Origin: Acanthosepion pharaonis
Lineage: Eukaryota > Mollusca > Cephalopoda > Sepiida > Sepiidae
NCBI GenBank assembly: GCA_903632075.3
Contig: CAHIKZ030004725.1
Span: 1,665,001 to 1,729,000, forward strand
Length of the DNA: 64,000 bases
Direction of reading: 5' to 3'
The position numbers were made by a program, and so were the translations under genes. The notes below the pieces were generated by a model, which saw only the letters and a program-made list of their open reading frames with translations, made no database searches and was not told the origin of the DNA. This document shows, in pieces, positions 54,349 through 64,000 of this stretch. The first letter of the stretch is position 1, and every line of letters begins with the position of its first letter.

Positions 54349-54515
54349 TTTTCGTTCTTTTTTCTTTCTTTCTTTTTCTTTCTTTCTTTCTTTTTTCTTT
54401 GTTTCTTTTTCTTTCTTTCTTTTTTCTTTCTTTCTTTCTTTGTTTCTTTTTCTTTCTTTTTTCTTTCCTTTTACTTTCTTTTTCTTTCGCTATTCTTTCT
54501 TTCTTTCTTTGATGT
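54287..54515. repeat. (CTTT)n pyrimidine tract
   Basis: About 230 bp of impure CTTT units with almost no purines on the plus strand. Confidence 0.95.
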
Positions 54516-54519
54516 ACAT

Positions 54520-54830
54520 TTTCCATAAAGATGCAAAGAGAAGAGAAGAGAATTTCTGGCAACCTCAGCAAGAGGTAGCTGGCATTTCTTGGACATCGAA
54601 TGAGGAAGGCGGACTTGGAGAATTTGACCCTCACAGGGCAAATCGAGGTCAAGAGTGACAGGGTAAGACAGCGGGCCGCCTACCTGATAATCTTTTGCGA
54701 ATGCATGGCGGAACAGGAGGTGGGAGGCTTAGCAACGGGGCAATCGTTTCTAAGAGCTACAAGGGATAGGAGGCTGTGGAGAACGATGATTGCTCACATT
54801 CTTGAAGGAGAACGACACATAAAAGAAGAA
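54520..54830 (+). mobile_element. LINE family B tail
   Basis: Frames: EENFWQPQQEVAGISWT (with GAATTTCTGGCAACCT also at 55360), FLGHRMRKADLENLTLTGQI, EVKSDRVRQRAAYL, MAEQEVGGLATGQSFLRATR and DRRLWRTMIAHILEGERHI. Matches the C-terminal 100 residues of the 44295 copy. A diverged piece of the 5' bit lies at 55330-55430. Confidence 0.8.
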
Positions 54831-54929
54831 CCTGTTAGCTATCGCCCTTTTGCAGGCGACCTGTTATTTAATAGTTTATTCCAGTGTCATAATCCTGGAA
54901 CGTTTGACGGGTTGCTGTAGCCCCTTGAA

Positions 54930-55535
54930 GTTAACCCGCTCACTATCACTTTACGGTAGGATCTCAGAAGCAGTGATTGTATACTTGTCTGGGTTAGCAA
55001 GATTCGTGTGACCTGAGGTCGTGAGAATCTTAGATTCCGGTAGACGAAGACGAGTCTTTTTTTTTTCTTAAAATACTGGAAGCCGTTTGTCAGGAGTGAT
55101 TACTGTTTTCTTCTTTTTCTTGTAGCTGGGGGATGGGCTTTCATCTTAAAAGTCAGGGTACAGGTGGCAAGTAGGGTGGATAACAACGTTTAAGATTGTG
55201 TAGACCAACAAACAAACAAAAGAAAAACGACCTTATTAGATAACATCAAAGTTTGGCAGCATTTGTTGATTTCAATTTTGTTAACGTTTATATATTTTTT
55301 TTTTTTTTTGTTGAGTTATTTTGATTTCCTGGATGTACATTGTCGAAAGAGGGGGACAAAGGGAAGAGAATTTCTGGCAACCTGAACCAGTTTTAGTATC
55401 AGGTAACGGCAGCCGGAAAAATAAGAGGACTTTTATTTGAAACAAAAACAGATTATCTGAAACAAAGAGCGCATTGTTTTGCAGTGGCGAGAAATCCGTA
55501 AACCGTCATTATCCCCGACCTCGGCTTGAATCAGA
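54930..55535. other. No recognised gene
   Basis: Contains only the short repeat GATGTACATTGTCGAAAGAG..GAATTTCTGGCAACCT (55333-55383) shared with 54510-54570. Confidence 0.35.
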
Positions 55536-55539
55536 GAGG

Positions 55540-56007
55540 GGGGGTGTAAAGGAAGAAGGAGAGTGAAATATAGTGGAGATGAAGTAAGAGAGGGTGGTAC
55601 AGAGTAATGGTGATAGTATGAAAAAGACTAAGAGTGAATGAAAAAGAAGATAATATCGCGGGAAGAGTGAGGAAGTAAAATAAGAAGAAAGAGAAAAGAT
55701 AGAGAAAGAAGAAGAAGAAGAAGAAGAAGAAGAAGAAGAAGAAGAAGAAGAAGAAAAAACAGAGACTGAAAGAGAGAGAGAGAGAGAGAGAAAAGAAAAG
55801 AGAAAAATAGAAGAAAAAGATGGTGGACGAATATGAGGATGTGTTATGAAGAAAGAGGAAGTAGAGAAGGTATATGAGCAGGAGGAAGAGGAGATGAAGA
55901 AGCAATAGAAGAAAAGAAAGGACTAAGGCGAAAAGATGAAGAAGCAATAAGAGAAGAGAGAAGAGGACGGAGAAGAGATGAAGAAGCAATAGAAGAAGAG
56001 AGAATAT

Positions 56008-56045
<38 letters not shown>

Positions 56046-56236
56046 AAGAAGCAATAGGAGAGAAAGGACTAAGAAGAAAAGATGAAGAAGCAATAGCAGA
56101 GGAGAGAGAGAGGAGGGAGAAAGGATGAAGAAGCAATAGAAGAAGAGAGAATATAAAGAGAGAGAGAGAGAGAGAGAGAGAGGATGAAGAAGCTATAGAA
56201 GAGAAAGGACTAAGAAAAAAAGAAGAAGCAGCAATA

Positions 56237-56279
<43 letters not shown>

Positions 56280-56538
56280 GGGAGAAAGGATGAAGAAGCA
56301 ATAAAAGAAGAGAGAATATATATATATATATAGAGAGAGAGGATGAAGAAGCAATAGAAGAGAAAGGACTAAGAAGAAAAGATGAAGAAGCAATAAGAGA
56401 GGAGAGAGAGAGAGAGGGAGAGAGGAGGGAGAAAGGTTGAAGAAGCAACAGAAGAAGAGAGAATATAAAGAGAGAGAGAGAGAGAGAGAGGATGAATAAG
56501 CAATAGAAGAGAAAGGACGAAGGAGAAAAGAAAGCAAT

Positions 56539-56586
<48 letters not shown>

Positions 56587-56990
56587 GAGGGAGAAGGGAT
56601 GAAGAAGCAATAGAAGAAGAGAGAAGTAAGAAAGGTAGAACAGATGGAGGAGCAATAGGAAAAGAGAGAGGAGGATGGGAGAGAGTTGAAGAATAGAAGA
56701 AGAGAGAAGCTGAAAAGGGAGAAATGTTGAAAAAAAAATAGTGCGGAGAATAGAAAGAGAGAAGAGATGAAGAAACAATACATGAATAGAGAGGGGGAGG
56801 AAGAGGAGTGGCAGGAGGAGGATGGAGAAGAGTTGGAAATGAAAGTTGAAAAAGAAACCTGAGGGAGAGGAGAGAGAAATGGTAGAAAACGATGGAGAAG
56901 GAGGCATACGGAGAGTATGATAGAAAGAAACGTAGAGAGAAGGAAAGAGAAAAGCAGAACGGAGGAGAGAAAATGAGATAGATAGATAAA
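55540..56990. repeat. 1.45-kb purine-rich tract with higher-order repeats
   Basis: The plus strand is overwhelmingly A/G. (GAA)n at 55710-55755, (GA)n blocks throughout, and about a dozen copies of GATGAAGAAGCAATAGAAGA at variable spacing (from 55890 to 56660), giving units of roughly 100-150 bp. The 458-codon reverse frame of Ser/Leu/Phe is a composition artefact. Confidence 0.95.
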
Positions 56991-57200
56991 TAGATAAAGA
57001 GGCGGAAGTGGAAGTGTGAAGATAACAAATCCATCAATAAGTCCGTAGCCTTATGACGAAAAATGCATTTATTTTGCACAACTTTGATCTATTTTCATAA
57101 TTTGCGGTCAACATTAATCCTATAGATCGAATATTATACAATGAAATTCTCAAATCAAAATTAAGTTAAAGACTATGTATCAGTTTCCAGATTTTTACTC

Positions 57201-57285
57201 TTTTTAGGCACCTTTGCCCATCCCTTTTTAGACACCCTTTCCCATCCCTTTTAGACACCCTTTCCCACCCTTTTTAGACACCCTT
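57201..57285. repeat. 27-bp minisatellite, about 3.5 units
   Basis: TTTTTAGACACCCTTTCCCA plus TCCC, repeated with small length changes. Confidence 0.9.
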
Positions 57286-57431
57286 CCAAAAAAGAAAAAC
57301 AAAAACGAGCTTTTAATTCCGTGTAGTTTCTAATACCTTTCCAGTTTTCTTAGGCGAAGTAAAAATTTTGATTTGATGGAAACGTATAGTGGATTCGTTC
57401 TATTTTATTTTAATTTAGTTTTTTGTCGAGT

Positions 57432-57836
57432 GATCGGCAGCTAAATCGGCTCCCCTAACCCTCTCCGTAGGGTGTAAGGAGAGTAGTTATCAACAATGTT
57501 TTAGGATAAAATAATAAGAGTGATCAAAAGGCAGAACTCTAATGCGTCGACTAGAGGTGGTGTCTCAATAAAGTCACTGTAGAGAAAGTAACAAAAAAGT
57601 TCTCTACTGTCTTTCCCAATACAAATCATGATCGGCAGGTAAATCGGCTCCTCTAACCCTCTCCGTAGGGTGTAAGGAGAGTAATTATCAACAATGTTTT
57701 AGGATAAAAAAATAATAAGAGGGATCAAAAGGCAGAAAAACTCTGATGTGTCAACTAGAGGTAGTGTCTCAATAAAGTCACTGTAGAGAAAGTAACAGAA
57801 AAGTTCTCTACTGTCTTTCCCTATACAAATCATGAC
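57432..57836. repeat. About 200-bp tandem duplication
   Basis: Two copies from ATCGGCAG(C/G)TAAATCGGCT to CTTTCCC(A/T)ATACAAATCATGA, starting at 57432 and 57633. About 94% alike. Each contains CCCTCTCCGTAGGGTG and AATAAAGTCACTGTAGAG. Confidence 0.95.
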
Positions 57837-57869
57837 CAGACTAAAAGTAAATATATGAGATAATAGCGT

Positions 57870-58480
57870 TTACTGCATTAAGCCCCTTAGTACTTACACC
57901 TCACTCGGACTGGAGACAATGTGCGAGAACTGTCACTTAATTGTCCTTCATCGACTATTCGCAAAATGAATATAAGATATAACGGTTTGAATTGTGTCAA
58001 TCCCCTTGGCGCCGATTCCTCGCTTGGCAAGGAGAAACTTGCACGAGAGCTGTCACTTGACCATCATCCAGCTCGCAACAGACAGAAAATCGTAATGTCA
58101 ATGTTGCTAGTTGAAAAATATCAAGGAAGAAGTGAAGAGGTTAAACATTAACATTCTAAGGCTATGTGAAACTAGGTGAGCAAACAATGAAGACTTCATA
58201 AGTGATGAACACTGGATTATATACTCAGGCAGAGAAAAGAATGAAAGAGAAGCAGAACTTCTACTAGATATTTATTCCGTGATACTGTCTGACATAGATC
58301 TTCAAGTTAAGCAGAAAAGGAAACCGTGTACTATTTCCGTTATAATCGTAGACGGAAAGACAAAGTAATGTTTTCTAGCATATTGGATAAGGTCAAGACT
58401 CAATGCAAATATGCATTTTTTACTACATCCTCAAGGAAAACATAATTCCTAAAGTAGGAAATGACGGTGAAATAATTGCT
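57870..58480 (+). mobile_element. EEP-type LINE 5' region with endonuclease remnant
   Basis: 57870-58050 has two diverged copies of a 5' repeat (GTCAATCCCCTTGGCGCCGA and CGAGAGCTGTCACTTGA). The frame at 58115-58230 reads NIKEEVKRLNINILRLCETR, then ANNEDFISDEHWIIYSGREK, the N-terminal block of apurinic-type LINE endonucleases including the catalytic Glu region (CETR). SDIDLQVKQ..RKPCTISVII follows. The rest is eroded. It may be the 5' part of family B. Confidence 0.65.
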
Positions 58481-58489
58481 AAGTATGAA

Positions 58490-58830
58490 TTACGAGTTTC
58501 TGTAGAATATTTGGAGAGAGCGGGCCAGAAAGCTATGCAGTTTCTTGGACGAAGGCCATGATTATCAAATATACGATAATAAATTGCCTCGATCTCAGAC
58601 AGTTCCGTTCAGAAGTCTACCGTGGCTTGGAGTTGTAAAGAAAAAAACAATGAAGTTAATGTTATATTATTTAAACAAAGTTCCTTATTTTCCTGTCAAG
58701 ATTAACAGGATTACAACTAACAGAATTAATAAAAATACAAATTCCTTACTTAGAAAAATGGGTCCAATAGTGTACACAAACGGTCAGATAATAACCAACA
58801 CTTGATTTCAAGACGCTCGTGAACATGGGA
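58490..58830 (+). mobile_element. Unclassified LINE-like repeat, two copies in the window
   Basis: 58510-58800 and 62835-63060 share ATTTGGAGAGAGCGGG(C/A)CAG, ATTATCAAATATAC(G/T)ATAAT, CGTGGCTTGGAG and AGATTAACAGGATTACAACT-like strings. No domain could be assigned. Confidence 0.55.
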
Positions 58831-58839
58831 AAGCCGAGA

Positions 58840-59300
58840 AAGAAACACAACAAAGAAGCAGGTAGACTATATAACAATTAATATAAGATTAATGGATGCA
58901 GTTTTACACTCCAAGTGCTCACTGTTGTAGCATATGTAAACTAAGATTAAAATCCTACCATTAAAGAAACGAAAGCAATGCCTACACTCCAATTCAACAG
59001 ACACCAGTCGACCTCAACATGCCGAGATGTACGATGAGAAAGTTAAGGGTAAATATAACAGCCTGGATGGGAACTAAAATTTAAAGTGAAACGCATTATG
59101 AGAAGCACCAGTAACATCGGAAAACGGAATTATCCCAAGAAATGTTGATGAAAAAGAGTCCGCAAACAACGTCAAGGAATGGTACAGAATGATAAGATAT
59201 AGAACATTAAACACAGATATTAGGAACAAATATCAAGAAAGCATGGGCATGTTGTTGTACTGTCTCATTCCAACAAAACGAAAAATGTAAGAACGCTGGA
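58840..59300 (+). mobile_element. Probable LINE linker fragment
   Basis: The frame 58980-59100 reads TPIQQTPVDLNMPRCTMRKL and other frames give YDEKVKGKYNSLDGN, resembling the EN-RT linker (F...L....V...Y....NRF..L) of EEP LINEs. Weak. Confidence 0.3.
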
Positions 59301-59302
59301 AA

Positions 59303-59650
<348 letters not shown>

Positions 59651-59689
59651 TAAGTCACATACCATTAAAATCTCGAGCTCCATAAGTGC

Positions 59690-59860
59690 CATCTTGTCCT
59701 TCCAGCTCTCACTGTCTTGGTGGAGCGTCAGAACATCCTCTAGCGCCTGGTAGATGTCCTGGCGGACGATGTCCTTCCAGCGGTGCGTGGTCTGCCGCGA
59801 GGTCGTCTCCAGTCTGCAGATGGTGTGGCGAACTGGTAGATAACTCTGAACGGGGTCGTC
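59690..59860 (-). mobile_element. GC-rich LINE C-terminal remnant
   Basis: Reverse strand: WRRPRGRPRT in one frame, then RWKDIVRQDIYQALEDVLTL and HQDSESWKDKMALMELE. The (R)PRGRP..RW.D.V..D and (S)W..(R)MA pattern ends many RTE/CR1-type LINE proteins. It is strikingly GC-rich for this window, so it may be a recent arrival. Confidence 0.6.
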
Positions 59861-60129
59861 ATCAAAATTATATTATTGTTCTAGTATGAGAAACTTTTCC
59901 TATGTGAATTTTAAAATATATTTTCCAGTTGTTATTGCCGCACGTTTCTCCTTGAACACCTGGCTTCGTAAACATTTTAGACCAGCCACATTATTCTCAG
60001 AAAAACGCACTAATATCGGACATCGTTACTGTAAGGAAAATAATTCTATACACTACAAAGTTACAGAAAAAAAAATCAAATTCGCTTAGTACATTATTTA
60101 TATTCTTTCCTGGCGACAAGTAGAAATTA

Positions 60130-60300
60130 CTTAGCTGTTATGTCAAGCAGTGTTCGTTGAGAGTGTGGGTTTTTCCGCGTGATGAACCTAAGAGGGAAAA
60201 GACGAGCATTCAGTTTGACTCTCTTTTTTGTCTCGTTTTGGCTAAGGAGGAAGTGACGTAGGGCGTTTCTGATTGGTCGCTTTTTCTTTCAAGATCAGCA
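60130..60300. promoter_or_regulatory. Promoter-like patch: ETS-CRE and CCAAT
   Basis: GGAGGAAGTGACGTAG (60247-60261) combines an ETS site and a CRE. TGATTGGTCGC (60270-60280) is an inverted CCAAT box. TTTTTCCGCGTGATGA lies at 60170-60185. In animals the GGAAGTGACG composite together with CCAAT marks TATA-less promoters. The following frame 60316-60609 (starts MSVVVCLADFCF) is not recognised and runs into (CA)n. Confidence 0.4.
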
Positions 60301-60499
60301 GTAGCAATTCTTTATATGTCCGTTGTTGTGTGCTTGGCGGATTTTTGCTTCAGGATCGCCTGCCGGAATAGGTATTGTTTCGGTAGGGTTTCTTGGGTGA
60401 ACAGATATGATATTGAAAGACCAAACCTGAAACTTGTCATGACCCCAAGTCATAACATCACTGATGAGGTGATCCTGCGCACTCGTTGGAATGTATTCA

Positions 60500-60595
<96 letters not shown>
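60500..60595. repeat. (CA)n(TA)n microsatellite
   Basis: (CA)n 60500-60550 then (TA)n to 60594. 60600-61380 shows no recognised feature. Confidence 0.95.
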
Positions 60596-60596
<1 letters not shown>

Positions 60597-61387
60597 CGTG
60601 AAAATTTAAGTTTTTCCTATTTTCTGAAGAATCTTTATTCTTCAGTTAATGAACGAATAAGTTTATGGAGAGTTCTACAACAATAGAAAAATCTCTAGAA
60701 ATCCTTCCATGGCTTCGTTAAATATTTGAGCTTAACTTTGAAAAACAAAACAATATTACAATAACAATCATAAATATGATTGCTGGTCGTTATTTTTAAG
60801 AAGTAAGGGGGATACAAATGAAAAGATTTGGAATTGAAAAAAATTTGTATTTCAGCGAAACAGACGTTAAACACTTCTTTCTTTCGTTCTTTTTCTCACT
60901 GAAACCAAGTAGCGTCTCTGATATGCTTTTTGCCTTCTTTCCACGTGATCAAAACGGAATAGTCTATTATATATTAGGTATTTGTAGGGCGTAACGTATG
61001 TATGTACCTGCTAAGTAAATAAAGAACGGACAAGCAGAATTATATATATAAGATATATATCCCTGGAACATATCATAGGTCGCAAAACGTCCAGAAACAA
61101 AGTTGAAAAGAGTTTTTTTTTCAGAATTTTCAAGATTAACACGAGATTTCTTTAAATGTGGAACCGAAAAGTTGCCTTCGTGTTGAAGATGAAGGTCATT
61201 GCCGTTTTTATAATATTTAATTTCAGTTGAATTCTGTTATATAGGAATAAAGTGTCGCTGCCGACACTTGGGTTGGAACATAGATCGCCAGTGAGAAAAT
61301 ACAGGCGATCCCATTATTGAATTAAGTACACCGGGTGGCCATAGAGGAAACTCATATATAGGAAGTTGCGTGACGTCTAATTGATCG

Positions 61388-61735
61388 CATTTCTATTCTA
61401 TCCTCTATTACTATTCGAATCCCCATCTCTAATCTATCCTCTATTACTATTCGAATCCCCATTTCTATTCTATCCTCTATTACTATTCGAATCCACATCT
61501 CTAGTCTATCCTCTATTACTATACGGGCCGCTATTCTCTATACTATTCACTGTACTATTTCCCTATACTTGTTAGTGTGAGAATATTCGAAGGCGTCTGA
61601 CACCAGTATTGTTCAACGGCGTATTATAGATGTATCTGCGATTACAAAGTCTCTACTACAACGAGCATTACGAAAGTGACAACGAGTATTCGTTGGCATT
61701 ACAAAAGTGGCAACGAGTATTCGTTGACATCACAA
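61388..61735. repeat. Two small minisatellites
   Basis: A 42-bp unit (CTATCCTCTATTACTATTCG plus AATCCCCAT.TCTA..) occurs about 3.5 times at 61392-61530; its frame reads YPLLLFESP. A 27-bp unit (GACAACGAGTATTCGTTGGC plus ATTACAAAAGTG) occurs about three times at 61657-61735. Confidence 0.9.
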
Positions 61736-62016
61736 AAATAATCCATTTTGTTTTTCTTTCATTTCTGGTAAAACGTCATTACGTTCCAAATACCGTAATC
61801 CATTACTGCATGTTTATCTCTCCTAAAAGGAAAAGAGTCTACGTAAAGATTATTATTTGTTTCTTCAAGAAACATCCATCATACGCTATGTGATTATGTG
61901 GAGCAACATTCTTGTAATTGTAGCACCTCAACTTTTACTTATTTGTCCCTGTGATTTGTAGATTCACATGACAAAATGTAAGTTGACCGGAAACTGTGAG
62001 CGCTTGGTGGAAGTTT

Positions 62017-62165
62017 AACGGGGTAAAAATTTTGCCTTGTAAAAGATATTCTACTAGTGACAAGTTGCCGGGGTAAAAATTTTACCTCTTAAAAGATATT
62101 CTACTCGTGACAGTTTGACGGGGCAAAAATTTTACCTCGTAAAAGATATTCTACTCGTGACAATT
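62017..62165. repeat. 52-bp minisatellite, three units
   Basis: GGGGTAAAAATTTT(A/G)CCTYGTA plus AAAGATATTCTACTCGTGAC, the units differing by a few bases. Confidence 0.9.
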
Positions 62166-62272
62166 TGGGAACACCAGCAATTAAGAAGTAGTTCCACGCT
62201 CCTCAAAACCTTCTGATCAAAGGCCTTGCTGTCGGATGTAGTTTATCGTCTTACCCAGGACAGTAAGAATTA
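62166..62272 (+). repeat. Copy of the 19718-19848 repeat
   Basis: GGGAACACCAGCAATTAAGA, GTTCCACGCTCCTCAAAACC and GATGTAGTTTATCGTCTTAC match 19728-19840 in the same orientation. A poly(T) run of about 22 follows at 62393-62414. Confidence 0.75.
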
Positions 62273-62829
62273 AGAAAAGAAAACGAAAAGAAAAGAAATC
62301 TAAAATAAAAATTAAGAAATATAAATTGTATATTAAACTTAACACACACAGGAAAATAGTTCAGAGTTCTTTCTTTCGTACAGTCAAAAATTTTTTTTTT
62401 TTTTTTTTTTTTTAAAGATAAACAGTCTATTGTAATGTTCTCGTTATAACTGCCTGGCTGAGAACTAATTAATTTCACATTTCCCACACAACTCTTTACC
62501 GGACGAAACAGTTCGACTCTTACTCGTTGTTCACTTTTAAACAATTGCTTCCTTTCTCTATTGCTGAAATAATTATTACGCCCTAAAATCTTACATGTCG
62601 GGTGAGGAACATTTCAAACCTCATCAGGAGTACGGCAAAGAGGAAATGAGAGCCCGACTCTATTTAATCTTAAAGCTATGACCCGCTCGTTTGCAAACGG
62701 AGATGTGAAGAGGTGGCCACTGATCATTTAAGCATTCCATATCATTCCCAAATGAAGACAACGGTTGTGTTTTCTCTCAATCTACTGATGGGGTGGAGGG
62801 ATATACCAAAGACATAGGTAAGGAGTCGG

Positions 62830-63060
62830 CAATCTTTTAGAGAGAGCGGGACAGACAGTTTTGCAGTGTCTCAGTGGAAGGCCATAATATCAAATATACT
62901 ATAATAAATTCTCTCGACTTCAGGTCGCTCCGTCCAGAACACTGCCTTGGTTTGGAGGTTCAAAGAAAAAAAACGAGGTTCCTTGTTTTAAGAATAACAG
63001 GATAAAAACTAACACAACATAAAAATGCAAATTCCTTATTACAAACAAAATACATTTAGA
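62830..63060 (+). mobile_element. Second copy of the 58510-58800 repeat
   Basis: See the shared strings listed for 58490-58830. The preceding 62420-62830 has no recognised gene. Confidence 0.55.
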
Positions 63061-63169
63061 AATTGCAAATTATTTAATGCGACACTTGTTTCTGCTCATT
63101 GCAAAATAGCTTCTCCACATCAAGGGAGATAACTGTCGACGACACAAGCAAAACAGCACCCAGGTCGTC

Positions 63170-63365
63170 ATCACCCAACCTTATTCTTAAACAACTTTTG
63201 TATATTATTTACATTATTCGGACTATTGTCCTCATCTTTGTCGCTATATTTATTACAACGTTTCGGCCGTTGTACGCTCCGGCCTTCTTCAGGTAGTTGG
63301 AATGTCGAACTGAACCCTTTATTTCGCTCACTGGGGTAGACTTTTCTAGTTCCACGTGTCATGTT
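63170..63365 (-). mobile_element. Penelope-like terminal repeat fragment
   Basis: Homologous to 18280-18480 and carrying an intact hammerhead core on the reverse strand. The CCTGAAGAAGGCC...GGCCGAAACGTT layout is typical of Penelope-type terminal repeats in other animals. Confidence 0.6.
63254..63295 (-). ncRNA. Hammerhead ribozyme motif, minimal stem III
   Basis: Reverse strand: stem I TAC (63295-63293) with GTA (63256-63254), core CTGAAGA (63292-63286), stem II GGCCG..CGGCC within 63285-63265, GAAA (63264-63261), stem III reduced to CG plus T, and triplet GTT. Same architecture as 26443-26480 with an unrelated stem II. Confidence 0.65.
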
Positions 63366-63589
63366 TAATGGATGTCAGTTATCGGTTATCTCCTAAGTGA
63401 TAAGGCAGTGGAGAACTTTTAGAGGGAAATTAACAGGAAAAAACTTGATAAAGACCACACTTCTTCTAGTCTTGTGACTGTGACAAAGAACTGTACCAAA
63501 TAATACAAATTGGAACAGGATTTAGTTGTCAGAGGTTATCTGAGACGAAAAATTTAGACATCTGGGAAATGTTCTAATAGAAGACGGGA

Positions 63590-63980
63590 AATGCTACAAT
63601 GAAATCCGATGACGTACTGGGATGGCCAAAGACGCATTCCAAAAGCTAAGCGAGTATTAAGAAACAGGAAAAAATCGTTAGAAACAAAGAAATGAGTACT
63701 GAACGTGATATTTGTTCTGCAGCATGTCAGTGAATGTTTAACAATCTCTTCAAAGAAGAAAAAGAGACTTGAAACAGCAGAAATTCTACAGAAGGATTCT
63801 AAAGATGCCATGGACCGAATATGTAAGCAACAACGAGTTTTTAAAGAAAATGGGAACAAAAAAAAAAACAAAAAACTTATACTTATCATCAGGAATAGAC
63901 AGTTGACATTTCTGGGGCGCATTGAGGAATGGGGTGGGGGTTTGGAAAACCTATGACCCGCAGGACAAATTAAGGGCAAA
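63590..63980 (+). mobile_element. LINE family B fragment
   Basis: Frames: GMAKDAFQKLSE-like at 63618-63660 (CTGGGATGGCCAAAGACGCA), then ISSKKKKRLETAEILQKDSK, DAMDRICKQQRVFKENGNKK, NKKLILIIRNRQLTFLGRIE and GGGLENL. Colinear with the 44295-44870 copy and cut by the window end near GKLDRGKQ. Confidence 0.8.
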
Positions 63981-64000
63981 TTGGATAGAGGAAAACAGCA

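Noticed and set aside
55531..56907. 458-codon reverse frame rich in Ser, Leu and Phe
   Set aside because: Caused by the stop-free pyrimidine strand of the purine tract; no domain.
62600..62645. CCTGATGAGG motif as a ribozyme
   Set aside because: No GAAA with a matching stem II at the right distance.

Overview
This 64 kb window reads as repeat-dominated intergenic or intronic DNA of a large animal genome. I found no exon of a recognisable host gene. The make-up points to a mollusc, most likely a coleoid cephalopod such as an octopus: very many long (TA)n, (CA)n, (GA)n and (ATCT)n tracts, several non-LTR retrotransposon families broken into short pieces, tRNA- and 5S-derived SINEs, Penelope-like elements (PLEs) and Tc1/mariner elements. 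The taxon is inferred from composition and repeat types only; no diagnostic gene was seen.

Layout. 1-600 is a GC-rich tandem repeat. 2159-4473 is a 37-bp satellite. 4720-5015 carries promoter-like motifs. 5619-10309 is a decayed Ty3/Gypsy element whose gag is split by a 1.74-kb AT-rich insertion and whose integrase is missing. 10310-25640 is a graveyard of non-LTR fragments, mostly of one Jockey/CR1-like family, mixed with composite 5S-tRNA SINEs and minisatellites. 25650-43700 alternates (TA)n/(CA)n tracts with PLE pieces, including GIY-YIG endonuclease remnants at 26904-27330 and 31125-31352, and with short motifs matching the type I hammerhead ribozyme core. 41147-42900 is a large inverted repeat of (ATCT)n/(GATA)n. 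43100-46300 holds tRNA SINEs and LINE pieces. 49026-50725 is a nearly complete Tc1-type DNA transposon inserted at a TA inside an I-clade LINE. 54287-57000 has extreme pyrimidine and then purine tracts. 57400-64000 has more LINE pieces, small minisatellites and a second promoter-like patch (60240-60300).

The nested insertions can be read cleanly. The Tc1 element sits in a LINE reading frame that becomes continuous when the element and one TA are removed. An I-type LINE piece (18989-19849) is flanked by a 13-bp duplication inside another LINE. The AT-rich block in gag is flanked by a 5-bp duplication, and gag is in frame across it. A solo LTR (29405-29623) has a 5-bp target duplication.

The best candidate for an underdescribed system is the association of PLE ends, hammerhead-like motifs and (TA)n tracts between 25.9 and 43.1 kb, with one more canonical motif at 63.25 kb. 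The composite 5S-tRNA SINE family is the second. All open frames made of microsatellite or satellite sequence were treated as artefacts.
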